64,000 bases of DNA from Budorcas taxicolor (Eukaryota; Chordata; Mammalia; Artiodactyla; Bovidae): assembly GCF_023091745.1 (NCBI RefSeq), contig NC_068913.1:38012501-38076500 (forward strand). Direction: 5' to 3'. Both the position numbers and the translations under genes were made by a program. Positions 1 to 10,254 of this stretch are shown here, piece after piece. The notes below the pieces were generated by a model. The model did not search any database. It worked only from the letters and a program-made list of their open reading frames with translations, and was not told where the DNA came from. Position 1 is the first letter of the stretch. Every line of letters starts with the position of its first letter.

Positions 1-284
1 AGCTACTGCCTCCTCATCTCAGCAGCTTTATCCAAGCCATCCTTAAACATCTTTTTTTTTTTTTTTACTTAATGAGTTGGACAATTGTCCCAGAGTAATT
101 ATGGGTATTCTTATTTGCCTTCTCTTGAATCATGTCCCTCTTTCCAAATTATAATATGATTTCTTAAAATATATATCTATCCTCCAGAGGAAAAAAACTC
201 TCTGAGGGCAGAAAACTGTGTTAGGTGGTGAGAAGGAGCATTGCTTCAGAGAATAGTCAGGATACTTGAGAAGGGCATTGTGTG
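1..284. other. Unassigned AT-rich sequence with poly-T
   Basis: No gene or clear repeat is visible. A poly-T run lies at about 52-66, which could be the tail of an antisense retroelement whose body is not recognisable. Frames are short and interrupted. Confidence 0.5.
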
Positions 285-432
285 TCAGTCTTTTTAGATC
301 ACTGACCAGTTTGAAAATCTAACTATGGACTCATTTATTAGAAAATGAACATGTAAACATTTAGCAAAGCAATTCCAGGTGGTTCATAAACTTGAAATAT
401 CCATCTCCAGATTAAGGATGCTGGACTAGGTA
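285..432 (+). repeat. Old mammalian interspersed repeat, family name uncertain
   Basis: The order of short matches (an 'actatggact' block, a 'ggttcata' block, a 'ccatc' block and a terminal 'gattaagga') follows a common mammalian-wide repeat that I recognise but cannot name safely. The copy is strongly diverged and has no coding potential. The call rests on memory of the consensus order only. Confidence 0.4.
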
Positions 433-1194
433 ACATATGGATTGCAATAGACTATGAGTTGGAACCCTCATTCAGCACAGTGACTCTTTGTCCTCTACTG
501 AGCTTCAGGAATGTTACCAAGCCACACTTAAACAGGTTGCCTACTTTTCAAACAAATGGAAGTAGAAGACGTTCTTCATGCATGAGATGTAGTGGAACTA
601 CTACTACATTGATCATTAAGAAAACTAACTCCAATTCTAACTGTAACTAACTTACTTTCTCTGAGCAATAATTTGTCAATAAATTAAATAGATTAGATGA
701 AGTTTAATGTCAGGAAATTATATAAGTACTTAACATTTTTTAAGAAAAAGTTGCTATTCTTTTATGTGCTGACTCAATAATAAGAGAAGTCTTAGGTCAG
801 TTGAGAGTAGAACTGTATAAAATTGAACAACTGGCTATTTAAAAAAAGTCTTTAAAATTATCAATTAATTTATATTTTCACAAGTTTATTTCTATTTATG
901 TCTCCTGTTAGATTTTTTCTATTTATATTTTTATTTCATATACATAATTACTATATAAATTCATATGCTTTTTTAGTTTTTGAAATATATTACTTTTTGT
1001 AAATTTAGTGACAAATATAGAAAATATATCTTTGAAACAGTAAGTTATTCAAGTTTGTAATTTGAGTTTTATGATTTTTAGGGAAAAAGAATGTCTTTCT
1101 TCTAAATATATATCTAATTAAGGAAGAAGAACCAAGGGTAAAGGGATCTCTCCTGTTTTTCTTTGCTATCCTCAGCTTGTAGTTTTCATTGCAT
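433..1194. other. Unassigned AT-rich sequence
   Basis: Nothing recognisable. A 63-codon open frame at 459-650 has no family features. The stretch at about 840-1090 is especially AT-rich. Confidence 0.5.
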
Positions 1195-1400
1195 TGTCCA
1201 AGAAGGTTGCTCCAGCTCCGGCCATCATGTCTGTATTCCTGTCACCTGGAATAAGGAAGGGATGGAGAAGGACATCCTCCTGCTTTTATCTGTGGTCTAT
1301 GACTTAATCACAGGCCAGTCTTGGCTGCAAACTTTATGTTAGGTGCCTTGTGCCTATCTAAAAATAGGAGTTCCATTACTACAGAAAAAGACAAGGTACA
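1195..1400 (+). repeat. Diverged old mammalian repeat (unresolved family, copy 1)
   Basis: The phrase order (gttgctccagctccggccatc, a 'ggaagg' block, a short 'cttttat' block, then 'gtgcctatctaaaaatagg' and a 'tactacagaaaaag' end) follows a mammalian-wide repeat, probably of LTR class. A second diverged copy with the earlier part of the same consensus is at 51025-51400. No reading frame. The family name is not certain. Confidence 0.4.
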
Positions 1401-1754
1401 TTTAGAGACAATTGCCACTAAAAACTGAATATATTTTTCAAGCAATCAAGATGAATTAATTTCATATAAAATAAAATGCAGTTACTTTATGATCTAGTGA
1501 TAAATAAGAACAGTTTTCAGTTTCTCCAACAGTCATGAATCCCTCTAATGACTTAATAACTTTGTGAACTTTTGTAATGTGACTTTCTTATTATTCCCTT
1601 CATTTATTTTGTATAACTGAAATATTTCATCTCTTCAGGAAAATTTCCTTTAATCTCTCATCTTATTTAGATATTTCTTTGTAATTGGATATCTTTGGTA
1701 TCGTACTACAATCTTGGCACTTACAACACTATAGTCATTAGTAACATGCCTATA
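1401..1754. other. Unassigned AT-rich sequence
   Basis: No gene, RNA or repeat identified. Confidence 0.5.
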
Positions 1755-1870
1755 TCATTTATTAGAATATTCCTTGAGGGCATATGCTACATCTGACATA
1801 TTTTTGTAACCTCAGCCCCTAACACATTCCTGGAACATAGTGCATCTGTCACTGCTTGTTGAAAAGAAAA
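1755..1870 (+). repeat. LINE L2 3'-end fragment
   Basis: The stretch carries the usual L2 3'-terminal phrases in order: 'ccttgagggca', a 'ctcagcccctaacacattcctggaa' segment with 'catagtgc', and 'gcttgttgaa'. This is the non-coding tail of an ancient mammalian LINE; the copy is 5'-truncated and diverged. Confidence 0.65.
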
Positions 1871-4800
1871 TGCATAGACTATGTGAGGTAATTTATGTGC
1901 AGTAGCATACAGAACACTAGCAATTGCTTGATGCATGTAAATTAGAAATCAGCTATCAGGTAGACCACATGTATATGTTTAAGCTATCCAAGTAATCTGA
2001 CAGGCCTTTGAATTATTGCTCTAACTTAATGTAACCCCAAAATAAGTAGATTAAAAAATACCCTTTCTCTCCTTCCTCTCTTTCTCCTGGGTCAGGAAGT
2101 GAAGAAAATGGTAATCCTGAGCCATGATTTCAGTTTATCCTGTACAGAGAATCATGTCAAAATTCTGGCCCCATCTTTTTGTGGCTGAAAGAGTAAATAA
2201 ACTACTTCTCAGTTTTCAACTCCTTTCATATTCAGACAGGCCTGAAATATTCACTCTGGACTCACTGATAAAGAAAAAGAACTGACACTCTTCTGACCTA
2301 ACTGCCGAAATGAAGCATTGCCCCAGAGAGAGAGGAGCCTTACACATTGTCAGACCATTAAGAAAATATTTTTCATATTCTTTCTGGATTCAAATCATAG
2401 TATCTCAGAGAATGGATGCTTATCTTTGGGTGGAGTGTGAATATAAGTATGTTTGTATGCGTGTATGTCTGTGTGTATTTGGTTCTACCATTACTCCTTA
2501 GGAAAGTCTCTCCCTGAGTACATGAAATGTATTACCTAAGGTGTACAAAAGCTCTTAGGTGTGACAGGGACTGCAGGTCTAGGCACATTCATGGTACACT
2601 GAGCTGCTGATATTGACCACAGAGTCTCAAGAAGCAACATGAATAGAATGGTCTGATGGAAACTCATGCAACAAACATTTTTCTCTGCTATTTACCCTTT
2701 TCTTTCTGCTCATTTGGAGATCTTGAGCTCACATTATTAAACTGTTCCTCAAACCTATCCCTAGTTCCTAACTCTGGATTAACCCTTAGCAATCCTCACT
2801 TAATACTTCCTGCAACAGATGTCAATGACCTCCCTGTACTGCCTTTGAATCTCTTCCCTAAACTGCAGCAACGTTAAGAAAGCCCCAGTCCTGTGACTTG
2901 CCTGACTGCCATACACTCTTAACCTGTATGCGTCTTCTTCCTTCTAGAGCTTTTTCTTTGTTTAAACCTCATGAATCCTTCCTGTGTTGTAGCCCTCCCT
3001 CATCACATTCCCTCACCCTCACATTCTTTGTTCAGTCATTAATGGCCTAACTCTAGTTTTTCATCTTTCTGTACCCCAAAGTGTGGTCCCGTCTCCCACC
3101 CAGTGATGGAGTCTCTTATTACAGGCAGGATGACAGACATCCAGATCCCTCCACTGTATCTTGTCAGACTCCTGCAACCTGGGGTACCAGACCCAGACAT
3201 GCTAAGAACATCAAGTCTTCACCAGCTACTAATGGTTCTGATATTTTTATCTTGGAGTTTTCTGTTTTCTTAGTTAGTGTCGCTCAATCACTAGATTTAT
3301 TTTAAAAGCAGCCCACTTTGTGCAGAATACTCAGTTCTATCACTGCCTTTCTAAGCTCTTCTCTGTACCACAGAGGAGGAAGTCTGAGTAACCATATTTC
3401 CCTGACTCTCTTGCCTACAGGTTTCTGGTTCAGATCCAACCATAGGAAAAACTCATGCAAAATTTACAAGGCAAAGAAGGAAAAAACAGTGACCTCTGAC
3501 AACATCTGTAGGCCAAGCCATAGGAATAAGTTTATAGCAGCCTGAGAATCTGTCAAGGTTTTCTGAGAATCCCTAACTGTGGGTAGATCAGCCATTGATT
3601 CTAACTTCCTCCTTTATTCCCAAATTTCTTGAAAGGCATCTTCCTGAATTTAATTCCTCCTGTCCTTTTCACTGGACTCCAGTCTCAGTTTTGGCTGCTT
3701 AAGAGACTTCTTTCTCTCAAAATGCTAGAAATGACCTTGTTTATCCTGAAAATATCCTGACTACTCATTACTTAAGTAAAAAGAAAATTTATGGATGCTA
3801 CATGGATGTATCAAAAATGACAATGGTGGCACATGTTTTACTAGCACTCACGACATTTTTGAAATAAGAAAAATAAACAGAGAAATTTACTACTTTGCTG
3901 GTGGGTAGATTTCAATGTGTATTGTACTTAAAGAATCCATCAAAGTCATGGGCTAGCTGGGATCTTGATTAACCATCTAATGGCACCTGTAACATTTCTC
4001 TAACTAAAGGACAAAAATCCAAAAGTTTTTAGGGGGCTGCAGGTGACAAAAATAAATAAAACAGGTAGAATATAGCAAATAGAAAATATCAGTTCCATGG
4101 CAAACCAAAGACTGTGCTTTTTATCTGAGAGAGCAGCCACTTCATAATATCTACTAGTTGTTTCTATGCTGCAATAGGAAGATTGGGTTTCTAAATTTTT
4201 CAGTTTATCAGAATTAGTCAAAAATCCTACCTTTTATATAAAGTCTCCAAAATTTAATTATTTGGAAGGGAATAAAAAATACATTTTTGACCCTTGTATT
4301 TGCCCCCAAAACTTAGTTACAAGTTGTTTCTTGTCCATACACTGGCATTTTCTGACCTCTGCTGTTAACTTAATAATTCAAATAAGGGGATATGCACTAG
4401 TGAAGGCAGCAGAAAGGTCATGAGTTGAAATCAATTTCTATTAAGAAGAACTGAAATATTAAGGGGGAGGCGTCTTTCATGGTGGAATGCACAAAGGTAA
4501 GATCAGGGAAGGGGTAGCTAGATTAGAACATGTTATGTAATCATAAGAGACCAGGTTTCTCTCTGAGGCTATAATTACTAGGTGTATTCCCACTTGAGCT
4601 ATAGGAACAAATATTTCACATCAGCTGTACATTTTACCTTCCAAAGTTATTATTCCCTTGAGTTACCTAAAGTCTGAGCTACTCCTGTGGACCTGAAAGG
4701 TGGTGTGGAGAGTAAATGGGCAAGGTAATAAGAAGTGTGTTCTGACCAACCGCTAATGACATGAATCTAGAAGAGCCGTGAAGGGACTGCAGTAGAAACC

Positions 4801-5217
4801 AGCAGCAAGGCAAGCCACAAGGGGTCCTGCCAGAACCAGAGGCAAGCACACGTGAGAGCTTTCAGTAGACCAAACAAGAAGGAAATGAAGCAACTGGAAG
4901 AAATTGATCCTTGAAAAGGAGACGGTCGTAAATGCTTGGTATGAAATTAGTGAATTTTCAATTTTAAATACATCTGAAAATGGTTAACTTTTCTTATTTT
5001 CATCATAATGTTCTTATTTTACCATAATTTTGATTAATTTCTCAGAAAAATAAAGTATTTCCTTTAATATGATTTTCAACAGAGAAAAGTGGTGTTAGCC
5101 TATCAGTTTGTAAAAATTAATAAATATCCACTAGCTCAAATGAAAGCATTTTTGGTAAAATAATAAGTTTCAGAGCCTGGTTATATAAATTCCCAAAATT
5201 TACCTTGTATTATAATG
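1871..5217. other. Unassigned 3.3 kb, no gene seen
   Basis: Mixed AT-rich sequence. Short frames (for example 2656-2877, 3081-3305, 3318-3545, and 4000-4221 on the minus strand) have no recognisable domains. Segments near 2780-3060 and 3590-3720 have pyrimidine-rich phrasing that faintly recalls L2 but I cannot support a call. No tRNA, splice-bounded exon or promoter was recognised. Confidence 0.5.
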
Positions 5218-5425
5218 TGAAAAGTAAAGTGCTAGTCACTCAGTCATGTCCAGCTCTTTGCAACCACATATACTGTAGCCTGTGCGGCTCTTCTATCCAA
5301 GGGGTTTTCCAGGCAAGAATACTGGAGTGGGTTGCCATTTCCTTCTCCAGGGGATCTTCCTGACTCAGGGATGGAACCCTAGTCTCCCACATTGCAGGCA
5401 GACTCTTTACCATAAGGTATCATAT
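5218..5425 (-). mobile_element. Bov-tA SINE, antisense
   Basis: Reading in reverse, this is a tRNA-derived ruminant SINE: the BovB-like tail ('cactcagtcatgtccagctc'), the 'ttttccaggcaagaatactg' segment, 'ggggatcttcctgactcagg', then the tRNA-derived head ending near 'ctttaccataagg'. The head is degraded and no clear target-site duplication is seen. It would have been copied by LINE (BovB) machinery and has no protein product. Confidence 0.9.
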
Positions 5426-5519
5426 GTTTTAAAAAAATAACCTATGTGAAGCAATATAATAGTTTCTGAATTTTCTCCACATCTGTGTAAGAGAAAATAC
5501 TATATTTCTGTGGCTCACT

Positions 5520-5612
5520 CTTATCACCAGCATCTGTCACAACATATGACACAGAGCAGGGAAGAAATCAACAACTGGTTGTTGAATGAATGAACAAATA
5601 AGTGAATCATGG
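5520..5612 (+). repeat. Possible L2 3'-tail fragment
   Basis: The sequence around 'acacagagcaggg' followed by 'ggttgttgaatgaatgaac' matches the usual end of L2 elements. The rest of the element is not legible. Confidence 0.4.
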
Positions 5613-5689
5613 GAACACTGTCTTGATTTTTCCTAGGGAGGAAACATTTAGTATACAAAGAATCTGCATTTCAGATTTTTAACTCTTGG

Positions 5690-5890
5690 TGATCAGAAGC
5701 ATGACTTTTGAAGGCAAATGTAGATTCAGATATTGCTCTGCACTAGAGTTGGGTGATTGTGAACAGATCACTTCAACCCTTAGTTTCCTTTTAGTCATCT
5801 GTATAATAGAATGACACTGATGTTAAAAAGTTGCTTTGGTATTTAAATAATTATTTGTAGCCTAAAAGATGACTGGGCACATGACAGGCC
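5690..5890 (+). repeat. MIR SINE
   Basis: Order of MIR core phrases: 'attgctctgcactag', 'gattgtgaacagatcacttc', 'ttagtttccttttagtcatc', 'tgtataatagaatgacactg', ending with 'gactgggcacatgacagg'. This is an old tRNA-derived mammalian SINE in sense orientation, diverged but in the right order. Confidence 0.7.
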
Positions 5891-7392
5891 AGAGGGTTAG
5901 AATTATTTAATATCCACCAATGAATCATGCCTACAGGGGTGTCTTAAGATTCTGCTTAACTAAAAAGCCTAGTTCCTGATATCCAGTGGTGATGTCCTTT
6001 AATAGTTGTCTACTGTTTCTCTTTTTCTTTGTTTAGCTCATTAGTTAATTTTCACAGTCATTTTGCTGCATGCTACTGAAATACAGATACTTCCTTTGTA
6101 TGTTCAGAAAAGCATGGCTATTTATTTGAGATATTGCTCTTGGTTTAACCCAATTTCAATAAAACTCTGTGATGAACTTACCTAAATGGAATAACTTCCA
6201 AATAATGCTAAGTTGCATTACTGGCTTATGTTTTGTTTACTGATGCCTCAGCAAGCACTACACTATTATTGTCAAATTATTCCTAGGTCCGTTGATAGTG
6301 AATTAAATAATTCATGTTATAGATTCCCCCACTATCTGAAAGCAGAGCATTCCTTTGTAAGCCGAAATGGTGGAAAGTAAAGAAGCAATTATATTAGGAC
6401 ACATCTTCCTAATGGATGCACAAAATAAGTCAAGATAAAGCACAGGTGCTTATAGTCACAATTCAAAGCAATGGTGGTTTGATGCTGAGATGCTGAGCGT
6501 AGTTTTGTGGAAGGAGCTTGGGGTACCTCTCTCACTGCTCAGAGTACATGATGCCTATATAATGGCTCACTGCAGAACCAACACTGAAAGCTATTTTCAC
6601 TTTTTGCTTTTATTCATAAAATGACCAAAGAAGTTAAGGCCACTATGTTCACTGAGTTTATAGTTTAGTCAAAGTGAAATACTTGAAAGAAAGATAAAAT
6701 GATATGCTGGGAAAAATGATATTGCAAATATATACTTTCAAACTCACCCTGCCCCACATCAAACACATAACCATGATGAATAAAATATAAAAAAAGTGAA
6801 TATTAAAGAAAGCCACTCCTGAATAATGATGAAAAAGAGATAAATATCTCTATGTTCAAGAATTTGAAAAGAAGTAGAGTGAAATAAGTTTGTTTGATGG
6901 CCTGTTAAATTCTAGATCTGGAAGCAGTTGGAAGTTGCTAGGAGTTCAACGTCTGTAGAGTAGAAGAGGCTAAGTGTGTTCCGGGTGAATACTGGGAAAA
7001 GAGCCAAACTCACTGCTGGAAACCAGTGGCTGGAATGGGCTTTCTACCCTGCACATAAAAGAGGTAAAAATACTGCTTGTATGGGGCCTCTGCCTAGTAT
7101 GAAGCAATTTGCTTGGGGAAGCAGGAGGAAACAGGGCCAACCTCCTGAGCAGAAACTGAGACAAATTTTCCATGGCTGGATTCCTGGATCTTTGAACTAT
7201 TCCCATGGTGTAAATTCCTTAAACTTCCAAAATAATACTCGATTATGGACTGGGGTCCCAGGGACGGGGTAGATGAAACCCCATTAGAGAGTAAGCGGCA
7301 GAGAAACAGCACTGAGCATGTGTCTGGAGCTCAAAACACTAAACACATGAATAAATCTTTCACTGCTAAAAAAAGTCTAAGAAAAGCCACAA
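5891..7392. other. Unassigned; somewhat GC-richer patch at 6950-7310
   Basis: Mostly AT-rich DNA without recognised features. At 6950-7310 composition rises and overlapping open frames occur on both strands (6976-7272 plus, 98 codons; 6970-7206 and 7094-7312 minus). None shows a known domain. It could be a retroelement remnant, because an L1-type 3' end follows at 7393. Confidence 0.45.
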
Positions 7393-7449
7393 TCACAAGA
7401 TTGTAAAGCAACTATACTCCAATAAAAGTTAAAAAAAAAAAAAAAAAAA
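7393..7449 (+). repeat. L1-type 3' end with poly-A tail
   Basis: The phrase 'caactatactccaataaaa' followed by 19 A's (7431-7449) is the usual 3' terminus of artiodactyl L1 elements, including the AATAAA signal. Only the last bases of the element are recognisable. Confidence 0.6.
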
Positions 7450-7499
7450 CCAGGATAATCTAAACTTACATAACATTGCTGTTCTTGGAATCCTCAAAA

Positions 7500-8240
7500 A
7501 TATAACTGAGGGAAAAGTGTCAGTTTAAAAAATACATATGAAACAAAATGAAGAAAAATTAAATATAAATAAGTAAAAATAGCTTAGAAATTTTAGAAAT
7601 AAATATATTCAATTTTGGAAGACAAATAGCATAATATAAATAAAAAACCTAGATTGACTAATAGTAGTCAACTGTAAATAAACCTGCTGAGGAAAATGAA
7701 ATGTAAAAACACAGGGGTAAGAATATATTAAAAAGCCATAGAAATAAAGATAGATTAAGTTGACTCAACATAAATTTAAGAGAAGTTTAAGAAGATTGAA
7801 TGTGAAAAATGATAGAGAACAAATATTTAATGAGTTAATGACTGGAACGTTTCCAAAACTGAAGATAACATAAGTTCATCTGATTAAAAATGGACACCAA
7901 GCATTAATACAAATAAATAAAAACAAATTATTAGAAAAGCTAAAAACATCAACGATAAAGGATATGAAATCTTAAGTTGTGACATGAATAAAAAACAAAT
8001 TTTCTTCAGTTGTCTTATAACGGATTTTTTTCTCAACAACAGATGCCTGACACAATGGGGGTATAAAGTTAAAATACTAAGAGAAAGATAACTGTAAAAG
8101 AAAAATTTTATATCCAGCTGAACAATTGTCCAAATGCAAAAGCATAACAAAGGCATTTTTAGACAGGTAAGGAGTAAAAGACTGTATTGTTTTCAGAACA
8201 TAGGATATGATTCAAGAAGAAAAATAAAATGTGAAGTTAT
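7500..8240 (+). repeat. HAL1/L1-like degraded block
   Basis: This is an A-rich sense-strand segment. The phrase 'tttatatccagctgaacaat' followed by 'tgtccaaatgcaaaagcataa' phrasing and 'ggcatttttagacaggtaag' resembles HAL1 or an old L1 of the same type. All frames are broken. Family assignment is tentative. Confidence 0.45.
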
Positions 8241-8399
8241 CAAGGAATGAAAAATTAGTGGTAAGTCCCAGATATTTTAATATGTATTTATCTACTTCAT
8301 TAACTATTTCTATAAACAAAATAAACACTAATTTTTGTTTCTAAAAATATAATACTAAATTCTAGAGAATGATATAAGAGAAGGTGAAAGAAAGAAATT

Positions 8400-8760
8400 T
8401 TGTTGGATTTTTAATATTACTTCACTGGACCAGCCAAGGTCAAAGAAACCCCAGTAAGATGGTAGGGGCTGGAGATACTCCATGTCCAAGGTCAAAGAAG
8501 ACCGAGCAAGATGGTAAAAGAGGTGAACTCCCATTTAGAATCAAATCCGATTCCCGCCAGAGATGCCCAGAGGACTCAGACAACCCTTGTGTACACAAGG
8601 ACCCAGGGACCCCACAGAGACTGAGACAAGACTGCATTTGTGTGTCTCCCATGGAGGTACGGGTTGGTGGTGCTTTGCAGCATGGACAGGGGCTCTGGGT
8701 ACAGCAGAATTGGGTATGGCATAAGCCCTCTTGGAGGAGGTCACCATTAAGGCCACCATT
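8400..8760 (+). repeat. Ruminant repeat, probably BovB-associated 5' sequence
   Basis: The block has the order 'agatgcccagaggactcaga', 'ggaccccacagagactgaga', 'ggggctctgggtacagcaga', 'ggcataagccctcttggagg', which I recognise as high-copy ruminant sequence, probably from the 5' part of full-length BovB. A 139-codon open frame (8384-8803) crosses it but shows no known domain. It ends exactly where the antisense BovB begins. If it is BovB 5' sequence, it may belong to the sense BovB that resumes at 10255. Confidence 0.45.
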
Positions 8761-10254
8761 CAGTTCAGTTCAATCAGTCATGTTCGACTCTCCAATCCCA
8801 TGAACTTCAGCAGGCCAGGCCTCCCTGTCCATCACCAACTTCCAGAGTTTACTCAAACTAATGTTCACTGAGTCAGTGATGACATCCAACAATCTCATCC
8901 TCTGTCCTCCCGTTCTCCGCCTGCCTGCAATCTTTCCCAGTTCAGGGTCTTTTCAAAGGAGTCAGCTCTTTGCATCAGGTGGTCAAAGTATTGGAGTTTC
9001 AGTTTCAACTTTAGTCCTTCCAATGAATATTCAGGACTAATTTCCTTTAGGATAGACTGGTTGGATCTCCTTGCAGTTCAAGGGACTCTCAAGAGTCTTC
9101 TCCAACATCACAGTTCAAAAGCATCAATTCTTCAGTGCTCAGCTTTCTTAACAGTCCAACTCTCACATCTATATGTGACTACTGGAAAAAACACAGCCTT
9201 GACTAGATGGACCTTTGCTGAAAAAGTAATGTCTGTTTTTAATATGCTGTCTAGGTTGGTCATAACTTTCCTTCCAAGGAGCAAGCGTCTATTTATTTCA
9301 TGGTTGCAGTCACCATCTGCAGTGATTTTGGAGCCCCCCGAAATAAAGTCTGCCAATGTTTCTACTGTATATCCATCTACTTGCCATGAAGTGATGGGAC
9401 AGATGCCATGATCTTAGTATTCTGAATGTTGAGCTTTAAGCCAACTTTTTCACTCTCCTCTTTCACTTTCATCAAGAGGCTCTTTAGTTCTTCCTCACTT
9501 TCTGCCATAAGGGTGGTGTCATCTGTGTATCTGAGGTTATTGATATTTCTCCCAGCAATCTTGATTCCAGCTTGTGCTTCTTCCAGTCCAGCGTTTCTCA
9601 TGATGTACTCTGCATATAAGTTAAATAAGCAGGGTGACAACACAGCCTTGACATACTCCTTTCCCAATCTTGAACCAGTCTCTTGCTCCATGTTCAGTTC
9701 TAACTATTGCTTCCTGACCTGCATACAGATTTCTCAAGAGGCAGGTCAGGTGGTCTGGTATTCCCATCTCTTTCAGAATTTCCAACTGTTATTGTGATCC
9801 ATACAGTCAAAGGCTTTGGCGTAGTCAAAAAAGAAGTAATAGATGTTTTCTGGACCCTCTTGCTTTTTTGATGATCCAGCAGATGTTGGCAATTTGATCT
9901 CTGGTTCCTCTACCTTTTCTAAAACCAGCTTGACATCGGAAGTTCATGGTTCATGTACAGTTGAAGCCCGGCTTGGAGAATTTTGTGCATTACTTTACTA
10001 GCATGTGAGATGCGAGCAATTGTGCAGTAGTCTGAGCATTCTTTGGCATTGTCTTTCTCTGGGATTTGAATGAAAACTGACCTTTTCTAGTCCTGTGGCC
10101 ACTGCTGAGGTTTCCAAATTTGCTGGCATATTGAGTGCAGCACTTTCACAGCATCATCTTTCAGGATTTGAAATAGCTCAGTTGGAATTCCATCACCTCC
10201 ACTAGCTTTGTTTGTAGTGATGCTTCCTAAGGGCCACTTGACTTCACATTCCAG
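8761..10254 (-). mobile_element. BovB (RTE) LINE, antisense, 5'-truncated
   Basis: On the minus strand this copy encodes the BovB reverse-transcriptase region and its C-terminal part. Minus-strand frames at 9377-9691 (containing NNLRYTDDTTLMAESEEELK, the catalytic box with Thr in place of Ala in YADD) and 9132-9356 (GGSKITADGD and RRLLLGRKVMTNLDSILK) are successive pieces of one broken frame. The 3' end, written as 'cagttcagttcaatcagtca' on the plus strand, is intact at 8761. The 5' end is lost at 10254, in the middle of the reverse transcriptase. It is not intact: several frameshifts and stops. The plus-strand frames 9061-9411 and 9426-9797 are antisense shadows. It abuts a sense BovB at 10255. 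Confidence 0.93.

Noticed and set aside
459..650. 63-codon open frame near the left end
   Set aside because: No family features, and frames of this size occur many times in the window by chance.
8384..8803. 139-codon plus-strand open frame
   Set aside because: It starts in unassigned DNA, crosses a high-copy ruminant repeat and ends inside the antisense BovB; no domain seen.
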